Of a stretch of DNA of 64,000 nucleotides, positions 1 to 9,089 are shown one piece after another (position 1 is the first letter of the stretch; each line of letters opens with the position of its first letter). The stretch spans positions 1 through 64,000 of the forward strand of contig DASYEQ010000107.1 of assembly GCA_036498945.1 (NCBI GenBank). Reading direction: 5' to 3'. The position numbers and the translations under genes were made by a program. The notes under the pieces were generated by a model. That model worked only from the letters and a program-made list of their open reading frames with translations. It did not search any database and was not told the origin of the DNA. The stretch comes from JAQGMJ01 sp036498945. Lineage in GTDB: Bacteria; Pseudomonadota; Gammaproteobacteria; Burkholderiales; JAEUOS01.

Positions 1-2
1 TC

Positions 3-110
3 CTTGGCTACGACGGCGTGGGCTATCGCCTGGCGGATGCCCTGGAGCCACCGCTCCCGGAGCTGCCGCTTTCTTCCCCGTCCCCTGACCACCTTGGAGA
101 ACTGCCATGA
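3..110 (+). CDS. trbB: C-terminal end of TrbB (conjugation ATPase), cut by the window edge
   Basis: The third forward frame is open from the first bases to a TGA at 108-110 and encodes about 35 residues with a Pro-rich tail. The stop overlaps the trbC start in an ATGA, the coupling used throughout this operon. In Tn4371/RP4-type systems the gene before trbC is trbB, the hexameric VirB11-like ATPase that powers pilus assembly. The identification rests on position and overlap, because no catalytic motif lies in this fragment. Confidence 0.6.
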   Translation, partial: LGYDGVGYRLADALEPPLPELPLSSPSPDHLGELP

Positions 111-490
111 CACAAACGCTCGCCCATGCTTTCCGCTTTTCCGTAAATCCGGCTTTCTACCTCGCACGCCTGCGGCGCCTGGTCGATCCCGCGCACCACG
201 GCCTGCTGCTCGCCGCCGTCATGCTGATGACGGCCGGCACGGCGAAGGCCGCCGGTTCGTCGATGCCCTGGGAAGGGCCGCTCGAATCCATCCTCGAATC
301 CATCCAGGGGCCGGTCGCGCGCATCGTCGCGGTCATCATCATCATCGCCACCGGCCTGGCGCTCGCCTTCGGCGACACGTCGGGCGGCTTCCGCAAGCTC
401 ATCCAGATCGTCTTCGGTCTGACCATCGCGTTCGCGGCGTCGAGCTTCTTCCTGTCGTTCTTCAGCTTCTCTGGCGGGGCCGTCGTATGA
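107..490 (+). CDS. trbC: TrbC, conjugative pilin (VirB2 family)
   Basis: This 127-residue protein has a long basic N-terminus, a hydrophobic signal segment (about residues 28-48 with an AKAAG cleavage region) and two further membrane helices in the C-terminal half, including a run of isoleucines near residue 75. That is the layout of prepilins of the TrbC/VirB2 family, which are processed to form the mating pilus. It overlaps trbB upstream and trbD downstream by ATGA junctions, so translation is probably coupled. Nothing in it looks damaged. Confidence 0.88.
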   Translation: MTQTLAHAFRFSVNPAFYLARLRRLVDPAHHGLLLAAVMLMTAGTAKAAGSSMPWEGPLESILESIQGPVARIVAVIIIIATGLALAFGDTSGGFRKLIQIVFGLTIAFAASSFFLSFFSFSGGAVV

Positions 491-756
491 GCACGGCCAG
501 CGACTTGCCGGGCTTCGAGGTGCCACTGCGCCGCTCGCTAACCGAGCCGATCCTGATGGGCGGCGCGCCGCGCACCGTGGCAATCGCTAACGGCACGCTG
601 GCCGCTGCGGTGGGCCTGGGCATGCAACTGTGGATTCCCGGTGTCGTGCTCTGGATCGTCGGCCACTCGCTGGCCGTGTGGGGCGCGCGCGTCGATCCGC
701 AATTCATGCAGGTGTTCGCCAAGCACCTCAAGCACAAGCCGCTGTTGGACGTGTGA
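487..756 (+). CDS. trbD: TrbD, inner-membrane mating-pair protein (VirB3 family)
   Basis: An 89-residue protein beginning at the ATG that overlaps the trbC stop. It carries the N-terminal VirB3-type stretch (VPLRRSLTEPILMGGAPR, residues 12-29) followed by a hydrophobic hairpin of about 45 residues and a short basic tail. VirB3/TrbD proteins sit in the inner membrane and work with the TrbE ATPase. Its position between trbC and trbE and its size match the family. A longer reading frame upstream in the same phase is not used, since it runs through trbC. Confidence 0.88.
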   Translation: MSTASDLPGFEVPLRRSLTEPILMGGAPRTVAIANGTLAAAVGLGMQLWIPGVVLWIVGHSLAVWGARVDPQFMQVFAKHLKHKPLLDV

Positions 757-771
757 CGGGAGGACGCCACG

Positions 772-3222
772 ATGCTCAACCTCGCTGAATACCGCCAGCG
801 CCCGGCCTTGCTCGCCGACTGGCTGCCGTGGGCCGGGCTGATCGTGCCCGGCGTCGTGCTGAACAAAGATGGTTCGTTCCAGCGCACGGCGCAATTCCGT
901 GGCCCTGATCTGGACAGCGCGACGCAAGGCGAGTTGATCGCCACGACCGCACGCTTGAACAACGCGCTGCGTCGGCTCGGCGCCGGCTGGGCGCTGTTCG
1001 TCGAAGCCGAGCGCCGGCCTGCGGCGGACTATCCGCACTCGGATTTCCCCGAGCCGCTGTCCTGGCTGGTGGACGAGGAGCGGCGCGCGACCTTCGAGGA
1101 ATCGGGTAACCACTTCGAGAGCGGCTACCACCTCACGCTGCAATACCTGCCGCCGGAGGAATCCCGCGCCCGCGCGGCTAAGTTGCTCTACGAGAACACG
1201 CCAACGGCCGGTGTGGACTGGCGCGAACGCCTGACCGCGTTCGTCGCGGAAACCAGCCGCATCTTCGACCTGCTCGATGGCGTGATGCCCGAAATCGCCT
1301 GGCTCGACGACGCCGAAACGCTGACCTACCTGCACGCGACCGTCTCGACGCGGCGCTATCGCATCAGCGTGCCAGAGGTGCCGTTCCACCTCGACGCGCT
1401 GCTGGCCGATACGCCTCTGATCGGCGGCCTCGCGCCGATGCTCGGCGACCAGCACCTGCGCGTCGTCACGGTACGCGGCTTCCCGACCTCGACCTGGCCG
1501 GGGATTCTGGACGACCTCAACCGGCTCGGCTTTGCCTACCGCTGGAGCACGCGCTTCCTCTGCATGGACAAGTCGGAGGCTGAGAAGGAACTCGGCCGCC
1601 TGCGTCGGCAATGGTTCGCCAAGCGCAAGAACGTCCTCGCCTTGTTGCGCGAAACGATCTTCCAACAGGAAAGCCCGCTGGTCGATACCGACGCCAGCAA
1701 CAAGGCGGCCGACGCGGACGCCGCGATGCAGGAGCTGGGCAGCGATCAAGTTGCCTTCGGCTTCGTCACCGCTACCGTGGCGGTGCTCGATGCCGATGCC
1801 GACACGGCCGACGAGAAGCTGCGCATGGTGGAGCGCGCCATCCAAGGCCGGGGCTTCGTGACCATCCCCGAAACCCTCAATTCCGTGGAGGCGTGGCTGT
1901 CGTCGGTGCCGGGCAACGCCTACGCCAACGTGCGCCAGCCCATCATCTCGACGCTGAACCTCGCGCATCTGATGCCGGTGTCGGCGGTGTGGGCCGGGCC
2001 GGAGAAAAACGACCACCTCGACGGGCCGCCGTTGATCGTCACCCGCACCGAAGGCGCGACGCCGTTCCGGCTGGTGACGCACATCGGTGATGTGGGCCAC
2101 ACGCTGATCGCCGGCCCGACCGGCATGGGCAAGTCCGTCCTGCTCGCCACGCTGGCGATGCAGTTCCGCCGCTACCCCGGCTCGCGCATCTTCGCCTTCG
2201 ACATGGGGCGCTCGATGCGGGCGACAGCGCTGGGCCTGGGCGGCGAATACTACGACCTCGGCGCCGACGGCGCGATCGCGTTCCAGCCACTCGCGCGCAT
2301 CGACCAAGAGGGCTATCGCACCTGGGCGGCGGAATGGGTCGAAGGCCGCTTGCTGCACGAAGGCGTGGCCGTCGGCCCGGACGAGAAAGCGGCCATCTGG
2401 TCGGCGCTCGGCAGTCTCGCCGGTGCGCCGGTCGAGCAGCGCACGCTCACCGGCCTGTCGGTGCTACTGCAATCGAACGCGCTGCGCCAGACACTCGCGC
2501 CCTATGTGCTGGGCGGCGCGCACGGCAAGCTGCTCGACGCCGATCACGACCGCCTGGGTGCGGCCGACGTGCAGTGCTTCGAGATGGAAGAACTGATGCA
2601 CAGCAAGGCCGCAGTGCTGGCCGTGCTGGGCTACCTGTTCGCGCGCTTCGATGAGCGGTTCGACGGCGCGCCGACGCTGCTGATCCTCGACGAATCCTGG
2701 CTGTTCCTCGACGACCCGGTATTCGCCGCGCGCATCCGCCAGTGGCTCAAGACGCTGCGCAAGAAGAACGTCAGCGTCATCTTCGCCACGCAGTCGCTGG
2801 CCGACATCAAGGATTCGAGCATCGCGCCGGCGATCATCGAAAGCTGCGCCAGCCGCATCTTCCTGCCGAACCCGCAGGCGACCGAGCCGCAGATTCGCAC
2901 GATCTACGAGGGCTTCGGCCTCAACAGCCGGCAAATCGAGATCGTCGCCACCGCTCAACCAAAGCGCGACTACTACTACCAGTCCCGCGCAGGCAATCGC
3001 TTGTTCGACCTCGACCTGGCGCCGGTCGCGCTCGCGTTCGCAGGCGCATCCACCCCACAGGACCAGCGCGACATCGACCGCGTGCTGACGCAAGCCGGCG
3101 CACCCGGTTTCGCCGGCGCGTGGCTGCGCCATCGCGGCCTCGATTGGGCGGCCGACCTGCTGCCGTCCGCGCCATCCGCCGCGTCCTTCCTCGCTCCCCA
3201 ACCACAGGAGATTTCGCCATGA
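772..3222 (+). CDS. trbE: TrbE, conjugative transfer ATPase (VirB4 family)
   Basis: An 816-residue ATPase of full family length. The Walker A motif GPTGMGKS is at residues 448-455 and the Walker B region LLILDESWLF near residue 637, followed by the FATQSLAD segment typical of VirB4/CagE/TrbE proteins. It energises pilus biogenesis and substrate transfer from the cytoplasmic face of the inner membrane. The gene starts 15 bases after trbD and its stop overlaps the trbJ start (ATGA). No frameshift or motif loss is visible, so this component should be functional. Confidence 0.95.
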   Translation: MLNLAEYRQRPALLADWLPWAGLIVPGVVLNKDGSFQRTAQFRGPDLDSATQGELIATTARLNNALRRLGAGWALFVEAERRPAADYPHSDFPEPLSWLVDEERRATFEESGNHFESGYHLTLQYLPPEESRARAAKLLYENTPTAGVDWRERLTAFVAETSRIFDLLDGVMPEIAWLDDAETLTYLHATVSTRRYRISVPEVPFHLDALLADTPLIGGLAPMLGDQHLRVVTVRGFPTSTWPGILDDLNRLGFAYRWSTRFLCMDKSEAEKELGRLRRQWFAKRKNVLALLRETIFQQESPLVDTDASNKAADADAAMQELGSDQVAFGFVTATVAVLDADADTADEKLRMVERAIQGRGFVTIPETLNSVEAWLSSVPGNAYANVRQPIISTLNLAHLMPVSAVWAGPEKNDHLDGPPLIVTRTEGATPFRLVTHIGDVGHTLIAGPTGMGKSVLLATLAMQFRRYPGSRIFAFDMGRSMRATALGLGGEYYDLGADGAIAFQPLARIDQEGYRTWAAEWVEGRLLHEGVAVGPDEKAAIWSALGSLAGAPVEQRTLTGLSVLLQSNALRQTLAPYVLGGAHGKLLDADHDRLGAADVQCFEMEELMHSKAAVLAVLGYLFARFDERFDGAPTLLILDESWLFLDDPVFAARIRQWLKTLRKKNVSVIFATQSLADIKDSSIAPAIIESCASRIFLPNPQATEPQIRTIYEGFGLNSRQIEIVATAQPKRDYYYQSRAGNRLFDLDLAPVALAFAGASTPQDQRDIDRVLTQAGAPGFAGAWLRHRGLDWAADLLPSAPSAASFLAPQPQEISP

Positions 3223-3947
3223 AGATTCGCCTTCTTTCCCTCGCCATCGCCGCGTTGATCGGTGTCACGTCCACCGCGCAGGCGCAATGGGTCGTCGTCG
3301 ATCCCACCAACCTCGTGCAGAACACGCTGACCGCTGTTCGCACGCTGGAGCAGATCAACAACCAGATTCAGCAACTCCAGAACCAGGCGCAGTCACTGAT
3401 GAACCAGGCGCGCAACTTGGCGAGTCTTCCGTTCAACGTGACCAGCCAGTTGCGCACGAATCTGGCGACTACCCAGCAGCTCATCACACAGGCGCAAGGG
3501 CTGGCGTTCCAGGTGCAGAGCATGGATCAGCAGTTCGCGCGCCTGTACCCGGAGCAGTAGGCCGCCACCGTGAGCGGCAACCAGATGTACCAGGACGCGC
3601 ACCAGCGTTGGCAGAACACGCTCAACGGCTTGCAGACCGCGATGCAAATGCAGGCACAGGTGTCGCAGAACGTGACCACCGACGAAGGTGTGCTGACCGA
3701 TCTCGTGAGTCAGAGCCAGTCCGCGACTGGCGCGCTGCAAGCGATGCAGGCGACCAACCAGCTTCTCGCGTTGCAGGCCAAGCAGTCCATCCAGGGGCAA
3801 CAGCTCCAGCTCACGCAGGGACGTGCGGAGTCATTGGAACTGGCGCGGCAGGCCGCCGCCGTCGAACGTGGCCGCGAGGTGACGCGGCGCTTCCTCGGCA
3901 CCGGCACGGCGTACACGCCGCAGTCGGTCAACTTCTACGGCAACTGA
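3219..3947 (+). pseudogene. trbJ: trbJ (VirB5 family) interrupted by an in-frame amber codon
   Basis: The frame from ATG 3219 encodes a signal peptide (cleavage near AQA-QW) and the Gln-rich coiled region of TrbJ, then meets TAG at 3558-3560 after FARLYPEQ. The same frame stays open to TGA 3945-3947 and continues as normal TrbJ (NQMYQDAHQRWQNTLNG and onwards). Without the TAG the gene would encode 242 residues, normal for TrbJ. The family usually has a Tyr after this LYPEQ-type motif, so a TAC/TAT to TAG change is likely. TrbJ is a periplasmic or pilus-tip component. Reinitiation at GTG 3570 lacks a good ribosome site. A sequencing error is possible. Confidence 0.85.
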
Positions 3948-3958
3948 CGGGAACGGCC

Positions 3959-4252
3959 ATGAAACGTGCGCCCGTCCTGTTCGCCTTCGCGTGCCTGCTG
4001 GCCGGTTGCGACCGGCCGCAGGCGCTGTCGGTCGATGTACTGACCGCCGATCCGGCGCGGCTGCACGCGCTGCGCGCGCAATGCCGGCATGGAGAGCGTG
4101 ACGGCGCGTTCTGCGCGCAGGTCGCGCAAGCCGACCTGCGCCGTTTCCTCTCCGGGCAAGCCGGCCCTGACGAATACCAGACGCTCGCCGACCTGCCGCC
4201 GATCCCGGCCAGCTTCGACGGCCCCGATACGCCGAGGGAGAAACGGCCATGA
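3959..4252 (+). CDS. trbK: TrbK-like entry-exclusion lipoprotein
   Basis: A 97-residue protein with a lipoprotein signal: basic start, hydrophobic core and lipobox LLAGC with the modified Cys at residue 17. A small soluble domain with two further cysteines follows (AQCRHGERDGAFCAQ). In trb operons the small lipoprotein between trbJ and trbL is TrbK, which blocks redundant transfer into cells that already carry the element. The assignment rests on position, size and lipobox. Its stop overlaps the trbL start. It could be another small transfer lipoprotein. Confidence 0.75.
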   Translation: MKRAPVLFAFACLLAGCDRPQALSVDVLTADPARLHALRAQCRHGERDGAFCAQVAQADLRRFLSGQAGPDEYQTLADLPPIPASFDGPDTPREKRP

Positions 4253-5634
4253 ACGACGTTTCGATCATCGACCACTTCCTCAACGTCTTTTCCACCTACA
4301 TCGACTCCGGCTTCGGTCTGCTGCGCGGCGAGGTCGCGTTCCTCACCGCAACGCTGGTGGCGATCGACATGACGCTGGCCGGCCTCTATTGGGCGCTCGG
4401 CCACGCCACCGGCCAGGGCGAAGACGTAATGGCGAAGCTCATCCGCAAGGTGCTCTACGTCGGCGCTTTCGCCTACATCATCGGCAACTTCAACATGCTG
4501 GCGAGCATCGTGTTCCGCTCGTTTGCTGGCCTGGGCCTGACGGCCACCGGCTCGACCTTGAGCATGGAGACGTTCCTGCAGCCGGGACATCTCGCCAAGA
4601 CCGGCATCGACGCCGGCATGCCGATCCTCGAACAGATCAGCGACATGGCGGGCTTCCCCGAGGTGTTCATCAACATCACGCCCATCGTCGTGATGTTTCT
4701 CGCGTGGCTGACCGTCATCGTCTGCTTCTTCGTGCTGGCGGTGCAGCTTTTCATCACGCTGATCGAGTTCAAGCTGACCACGCTCGCCGGCTTCGTCTTG
4801 GTGCCGTTCGCGCTCTGGAACAAGACCGCGTTCCTCGCCGAAAAGGTGCTCGGCAACGTGGTGTCGTCGGGCATCAAGGTGTTGGTGCTGGCCGTCATCG
4901 TCGGCATCGGCACGGGCTTGTTCGCGGAGTTCCCGACCACACCGGCCGAACCTTCTATCGACCATGCGTTGGTAGTGATGTTGGCCTCGCTTGCGATGCT
5001 GGCGCTCGGCATCTTCGGGCCAGGTATCGCCACAGGGCTGATTTCCGGCGGCCCGCAACTCGGCGCGGGCGCGATGGCTGGCGCAGCCCTGGGCGCGGCG
5101 GGAACCGCCGTTGCCATCGGTGCGGCGGCCACTGGCGTCGGTGGTGCTGTCGCGGCTGGCGCGCGTATGGCGCCGGCCGCCGCCAGCGCCATCGGCAGCG
5201 GCGCACGGGCCGCTGCATCGACCGCAAGCAGCGCGCGCTCGGCGTTCCAAGGCGGTTCCGCTGCCGCCGGCGGCGGCGCGAAGGGCGCGATGGCCGGATT
5301 GGGCAACGTCGCCAAGACCGGCGCGCAAGCAGTCGGCCAGAAGGCCGCCGCCGGCGCACGCTCGTTCGGACAACGTGCAGCCGCTGCCTTTCGCTCGGAT
5401 GGTGCAGGCGCATCCGGCAGCGGCGGTGGCACTTCGGCCGGTGCCGCCACATCCGGCCAAGCCGCCGGCAACACCTCGGCCAACACCACTGACCAGCCGC
5501 AACCCGCTTGGGCCAAGCGACTGCACCGCCGCCAACAGATCGCCCATGCCGCAACCACTGCCGCGCACACGCTGCGCGGCGGGGACGGCGGCGGCTCGGC
5601 ACAAGGCCCAAGTCTGGGCGATTCGGATTCTTGA
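4249..5634 (+). CDS. trbL: TrbL, polytopic mating-channel protein (VirB6 family)
   Basis: A 461-residue protein with at least five hydrophobic segments in the first 270 residues and a long C-terminal tail dominated by Ala, Gly and Ser (about residues 275-440). This is the organisation of TrbL/VirB6, the inner-membrane channel component of type IV secretion systems. It overlaps the TrbK-like gene upstream and lies 12 bases before trbF. The low-complexity tail has produced long spurious frames in other phases, which are not genes. Confidence 0.92.
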   Translation: MNDVSIIDHFLNVFSTYIDSGFGLLRGEVAFLTATLVAIDMTLAGLYWALGHATGQGEDVMAKLIRKVLYVGAFAYIIGNFNMLASIVFRSFAGLGLTATGSTLSMETFLQPGHLAKTGIDAGMPILEQISDMAGFPEVFINITPIVVMFLAWLTVIVCFFVLAVQLFITLIEFKLTTLAGFVLVPFALWNKTAFLAEKVLGNVVSSGIKVLVLAVIVGIGTGLFAEFPTTPAEPSIDHALVVMLASLAMLALGIFGPGIATGLISGGPQLGAGAMAGAALGAAGTAVAIGAAATGVGGAVAAGARMAPAAASAIGSGARAAASTASSARSAFQGGSAAAGGGAKGAMAGLGNVAKTGAQAVGQKAAAGARSFGQRAAAAFRSDGAGASGSGGGTSAGAATSGQAAGNTSANTTDQPQPAWAKRLHRRQQIAHAATTAAHTLRGGDGGGSAQGPSLGDSDS

Positions 5635-5646
5635 GGAGAACGAGCC

Positions 5647-6351
5647 ATGCGATTCAAGCGACCGCAGGTGCGCTACGCCGATACGCCGCAGCCTGCCACT
5701 CCGTATCAAGCCGCCGCGCAGGTGTGGGACGAGCGTATCGGCTCGGGCCGCGTGCAGGCGAAGAACTGGCGGCTGATGGCCTTCGGCTGCCTCGTGCTTG
5801 CGCTGTTGATGGCGGGCGGCCTGGTCTGGCGTTCGGCGCAATCCATCGTCACGCCCTACGTGGTGGAGGTGGATAAGAGCGGCGAGGTACGTGCGGTCGG
5901 CGAAGCCGCCACGCCGTACCGGCCGGCGGATGCACAGATCGCCTACCACCTCGCGCACTTCATCACGCTGGTTCGCTCACTGTCGATCGACCCGATCGTC
6001 GTGCGGCAGAACTGGCTCGACGCCTACGACTACACCACCGACCGCGGCGCGGCCGTGCTCAACGACTACGCCAGCAAGAACGACCCGTTCGCCCGCGTCG
6101 GCAAGGAATCGGTGACGGTGCAGATCACCAGCGTCACGCGAGCCAGTGATGCGTCGTTCAACGTGCGCTGGACGGAGCAGCGATTCGTCAATGGCGCACC
6201 GGCCGGCACCGAACGCTGGAACGCCGTGCTTTCCATCGTCCTGCAAACCCCGCGCACCGAGCAGCGCCTGCGCAAGAACCCGCTGGGCATCTACGTCAAC
6301 GGTCTCTCATGGAGCCGCGAGCTGGATGCGTCCGAAGGAGCCAAGCCATGA
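5647..6351 (+). CDS. trbF: TrbF, inner-membrane core protein (VirB8 family)
   Basis: A 234-residue protein with a cytoplasmic N-terminus, one membrane segment at about residues 42-60 and a periplasmic NTF2-like domain containing the FVNGAPAGTERW and KNPLGIYVNGLSWSREL stretches typical of TrbF/VirB8. It scaffolds the secretion complex in the inner membrane. An AGGAG-type site precedes the ATG and its stop overlaps trbG (ATGA). It looks intact. Confidence 0.93.
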   Translation: MRFKRPQVRYADTPQPATPYQAAAQVWDERIGSGRVQAKNWRLMAFGCLVLALLMAGGLVWRSAQSIVTPYVVEVDKSGEVRAVGEAATPYRPADAQIAYHLAHFITLVRSLSIDPIVVRQNWLDAYDYTTDRGAAVLNDYASKNDPFARVGKESVTVQITSVTRASDASFNVRWTEQRFVNGAPAGTERWNAVLSIVLQTPRTEQRLRKNPLGIYVNGLSWSRELDASEGAKP

Positions 6352-7349
6352 ACCCGTCTTTCCGCTTTTACGCTTTCGTGTTGACCTTGGCGGCCACCAC
6401 GTCGTCATTGCTGGGCTGCGCCTCGCAGGGCAAGCCGCCGCCGCGCATCTCGCTCGATGAGCCGGTGCAGGCGCAGCCGATGCCCGAACCGCCGAAGCCG
6501 GTGGAAGTGGTGGAGGTGCCGAAGGTGCTGCCGATGCCGGCGCAGATGAAGCCGCTGCCTGACGTGGACGAAGCCAAGACCACGCCCGAGCCGGCTGACG
6601 AAACCGTGCGCGTCTCGCGTGCCAACGCCGACGCGCGCATAGCGCCGACGCGCGAGGGCTACATCAATGCGATTCAGGTCTGGCCCTTCACCGACGGCGC
6701 GCTGTATCAGGTCTATGCCGCGCCGGGGCGCGTCACCGTGATTTCGCTCCAGCCCGGCGAAGAACTGGTGACGGTCGCCGCCGGCGACACAGTGCGCTGG
6801 ATCGTCGGTGATACGTCCAGCGGCGCCGGCAACGATCTGCGCGTCAATGTACTGGTGAAGCCCATCCGGTCGGGCCTCAAGACGAACGTGGTCATCACCA
6901 CCAGCCGGCGCACCTACCTGATCGAGCTGACCTCGACCGATAAGGCATGGATGGCGTCAGTGTCGTGGGAGTACCCGAAAGACCAGATGCTCGCGTTGCG
7001 GCGTCAGGATCAAGCCGCGCAAGCAGCCGCGCCGGTCGATACCGGCCTGTCGCTGGAGAAGATCCGCTTCCGCTACGCGATCAGCGGCAGCAATCCGCCG
7101 TGGAAGCCGCTGCGCGCCTTCGACGATGGCGAGAAGGTCTATATCCAGTTTCCGCCGGGCATCGCCCAAGGCGAGCTGCCGCCGCTGTTTGTCATCGGCG
7201 CGCAAGGTGACGGGCAACTGGTGAACTACCGCTTCCGCTCGCCTTATTACATCGTCGATCGCCTGTTCGGCGCGGCCGAACTGCGCCTAGGTGGCAACAA
7301 GGGTGATGTGGTGCGCATCGAGCGCACGGATGGCACGCGGGGGAACTGA
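6348..7349 (+). CDS. trbG: TrbG, outer-membrane core lipoprotein (VirB9/CagX family)
   Basis: The 333-residue protein starts at the ATG overlapping the trbF stop. A start 39 bases earlier is possible but would lie inside trbF without a ribosome site. It has a lipobox SLLGC (Cys at residue 24), a Pro-rich linker, and then the VirB9/CagX beta domain ending with residues such as SPYYIVDRLF. TrbG forms the outer-membrane part of the transfer channel with TrbI. It is followed by trbI after two bases. Confidence 0.93.
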   Translation: MNPSFRFYAFVLTLAATTSSLLGCASQGKPPPRISLDEPVQAQPMPEPPKPVEVVEVPKVLPMPAQMKPLPDVDEAKTTPEPADETVRVSRANADARIAPTREGYINAIQVWPFTDGALYQVYAAPGRVTVISLQPGEELVTVAAGDTVRWIVGDTSSGAGNDLRVNVLVKPIRSGLKTNVVITTSRRTYLIELTSTDKAWMASVSWEYPKDQMLALRRQDQAAQAAAPVDTGLSLEKIRFRYAISGSNPPWKPLRAFDDGEKVYIQFPPGIAQGELPPLFVIGAQGDGQLVNYRFRSPYYIVDRLFGAAELRLGGNKGDVVRIERTDGTRGN

Positions 7350-7351
7350 CC

Positions 7352-8647
7352 ATGAGCCAGGATGAAACCCCCGATGTGCCGATTCCCGACCCTGCGCCGA
7401 AGGTCGCGCCGGAGAATGTGGCGCTGCGGGCGCAGCCGCGCCCGGTGACTCGCCTCAATCGGCGCACTCTGGCGCTGCTGACTGGTGGCCTCGGCGTCGC
7501 CGTGCTGGGCGCAACCATGTGGTCATTGCAACCGCCGCATCGGCGCGGCGGCAACGAACCAGCCGAGCTTTACAACGTCGATCGCGTCTCGCGCTCCGAA
7601 GAACTCGACCGGCTTCCCGCCGATTATTCCAAGCTGCCGCCCAAGGTGCCGGAGCTAGGCCCGCCGCTGCCCGGTGACCTTGGCCCAGCTATCGTGAAAT
7701 CGCAGCAGCCGGCGGTGGCCTCCTACGCACCGCCCTCCGGCCAAGACCCGGGCGCGGCCGACCGTGACGCACGGCGTAAGGAGGCTGAATCGGCCGCGGG
7801 ATCGTCCGTGTTCTTCCGCTCTGGTAATCAACGCGCGGCGGCCGTACCGCCGCCGACTGCCGCGGCTGCCTCTTCCGCCTCGCCGTCCGGACTGGCGGCC
7901 TTCGACCCGCAGGCCGCTGGCCCAGCCTCGACGGCGGCCCAACCCGCCGACGCGACCGCCGTGCAGAACCGGCAAGACCAGAAGGAGGCGTTCCAGAAAG
8001 CCGGAACTACAGAAACACGTAATTCCGGCAATCTGCAAATGCCGACTTCGCCGTACCAGGTGATGGCTGGAACGGTGATCGCGGCAGCACTCGTAACGGG
8101 CATCAAGTCCGACCTGCCGGGCGACGTGATCGGCACAGTGACGGAGCCGGTCTATGACACGGCGACCGGCCGCTATCTGCTGATACCGCAGGGGTCGCGC
8201 ATCTTCGGCAAATACAACAGTCAGGTCGCTTATGGGCAGAGCCGCGTGCAGGTGGTGTGGAACAGAGTCATTCTGCCGGACACGTCATCGCTCACGCTGG
8301 ACAACCTCGCCGGCGCTGATCCCGCCGGCTACGCGGGCTTGGAGGATGGAGTGGACTGGCATTGGGACCGCATCGTCGCCGGTGCGGCGCTTACCACCTT
8401 GCTGGGCGTCGGCGCCGAGCTGGCCGCGCCGGAGAATCGCCAGGGCGGGGACCGCGTCATTGTCGCCGGGCGCGACAGCCTGCAAGACAGCGTGAACCAA
8501 GCCGGGCAGGAGATGACTCGGCGCAACCTCAATATCCAGCCCACCTTGACCGAGCGTCCTGGCCTACCAGTTCGCATCATCGTCAATCGCGATCTGGTGC
8601 TACGGCCGTACCAGCCGCTGTTCTTCAACCGGGGGACTTCACGATGA
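7352..8647 (+). CDS. trbI: TrbI, channel-spanning protein (VirB10 family)
   Basis: A 431-residue VirB10/TrbI protein. It has a cytoplasmic N-terminus, a single membrane anchor at about residues 40-59, a long Pro/Ala-rich periplasmic linker, and the conserved C-terminal beta-barrel domain from about residue 230 (SPYQVMAGTVIAAAL, LIPQGSRIFGKYNS, VVWNRVILPD). It spans both membranes and senses energy from the ATPases. Its stop overlaps the next gene (ATGA). Confidence 0.94.
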   Translation: MSQDETPDVPIPDPAPKVAPENVALRAQPRPVTRLNRRTLALLTGGLGVAVLGATMWSLQPPHRRGGNEPAELYNVDRVSRSEELDRLPADYSKLPPKVPELGPPLPGDLGPAIVKSQQPAVASYAPPSGQDPGAADRDARRKEAESAAGSSVFFRSGNQRAAAVPPPTAAAASSASPSGLAAFDPQAAGPASTAAQPADATAVQNRQDQKEAFQKAGTTETRNSGNLQMPTSPYQVMAGTVIAAALVTGIKSDLPGDVIGTVTEPVYDTATGRYLLIPQGSRIFGKYNSQVAYGQSRVQVVWNRVILPDTSSLTLDNLAGADPAGYAGLEDGVDWHWDRIVAGAALTTLLGVGAELAAPENRQGGDRVIVAGRDSLQDSVNQAGQEMTRRNLNIQPTLTERPGLPVRIIVNRDLVLRPYQPLFFNRGTSR

Positions 8648-8886
8648 GCACGACCCGCAAGCTGCGACTGGGGCCGCTGCCGAAAACCGAGAGCGTCAAG
8701 GTGACCTTCGCTTGCCCGGCCAGCCTCAAGGCCGACCTCGACCGTTACGCCGCGCTGCACGCGCAGACCTACGGGGAGGTGGTCGATGCGACGACGTTGA
8801 TCCCGCACATGTTGGAGGCTTTCATGGCCGGAGACCGCGGGTTCAAGAGGGGAGGGCAGGCGACCCCAAGGCCCGCAACGAAATGA
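8644..8886 (+). CDS. DUF2274 protein at the end of the trb operon
   Basis: An 80-residue basic protein beginning at the ATG overlapping the trbI stop. It starts STTRKLRLGPLPKTESVKVTF and continues with a helical LKADLDRYAALHAQTYGE segment, recognisable as DUF2274, a small family found directly downstream of trbI in Tn4371-type elements. The Lys/Arg-rich start and short helical body would suit a ribbon-helix-helix-like DNA binder, but that is inference. It is the last coding gene of the element on this side. Confidence 0.8.
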   Translation: MSTTRKLRLGPLPKTESVKVTFACPASLKADLDRYAALHAQTYGEVVDATTLIPHMLEAFMAGDRGFKRGGQATPRPATK

Positions 8887-9089
8887 ATACTGGAGGAAGA
8901 CCGCTGCGCCTGTATACGCTATCCTATAGGCCGATTGATGATGGTGTTGCCAGAGTCGTCGCCCCTCAAATCTTTCCATCTTCAGCGCCAGCAAAAGCTC
9001 TCGTTGGATGACGGTAAATGCGACGGTAAGGCCCTATGTCAATCACAGCCAATCCCTTTAACCATGCGGGTTTGGGAGGCTTGTTGATG
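8887..9089 (+). other. Non-coding right end of the ICE
   Basis: About 200 bases between the last transfer gene and the guaA-like core show no convincing gene. GACGGTAA occurs twice in direct orientation at 9010-9017 and 9022-9029, twelve bases apart, and a TATACGCTATCCTATAGG stretch lies near 8912-8930. Short direct repeats next to an attachment core are where arm-type integrase sites would be expected, but I cannot show binding. Confidence 0.4.

Noticed and set aside
538..2358. 600-codon open frame on the minus strand across trbE
   Set aside because: It mirrors trbE, has Arg/His/Gln-rich composition typical of antisense frames in high-GC DNA, and shows no family motif.
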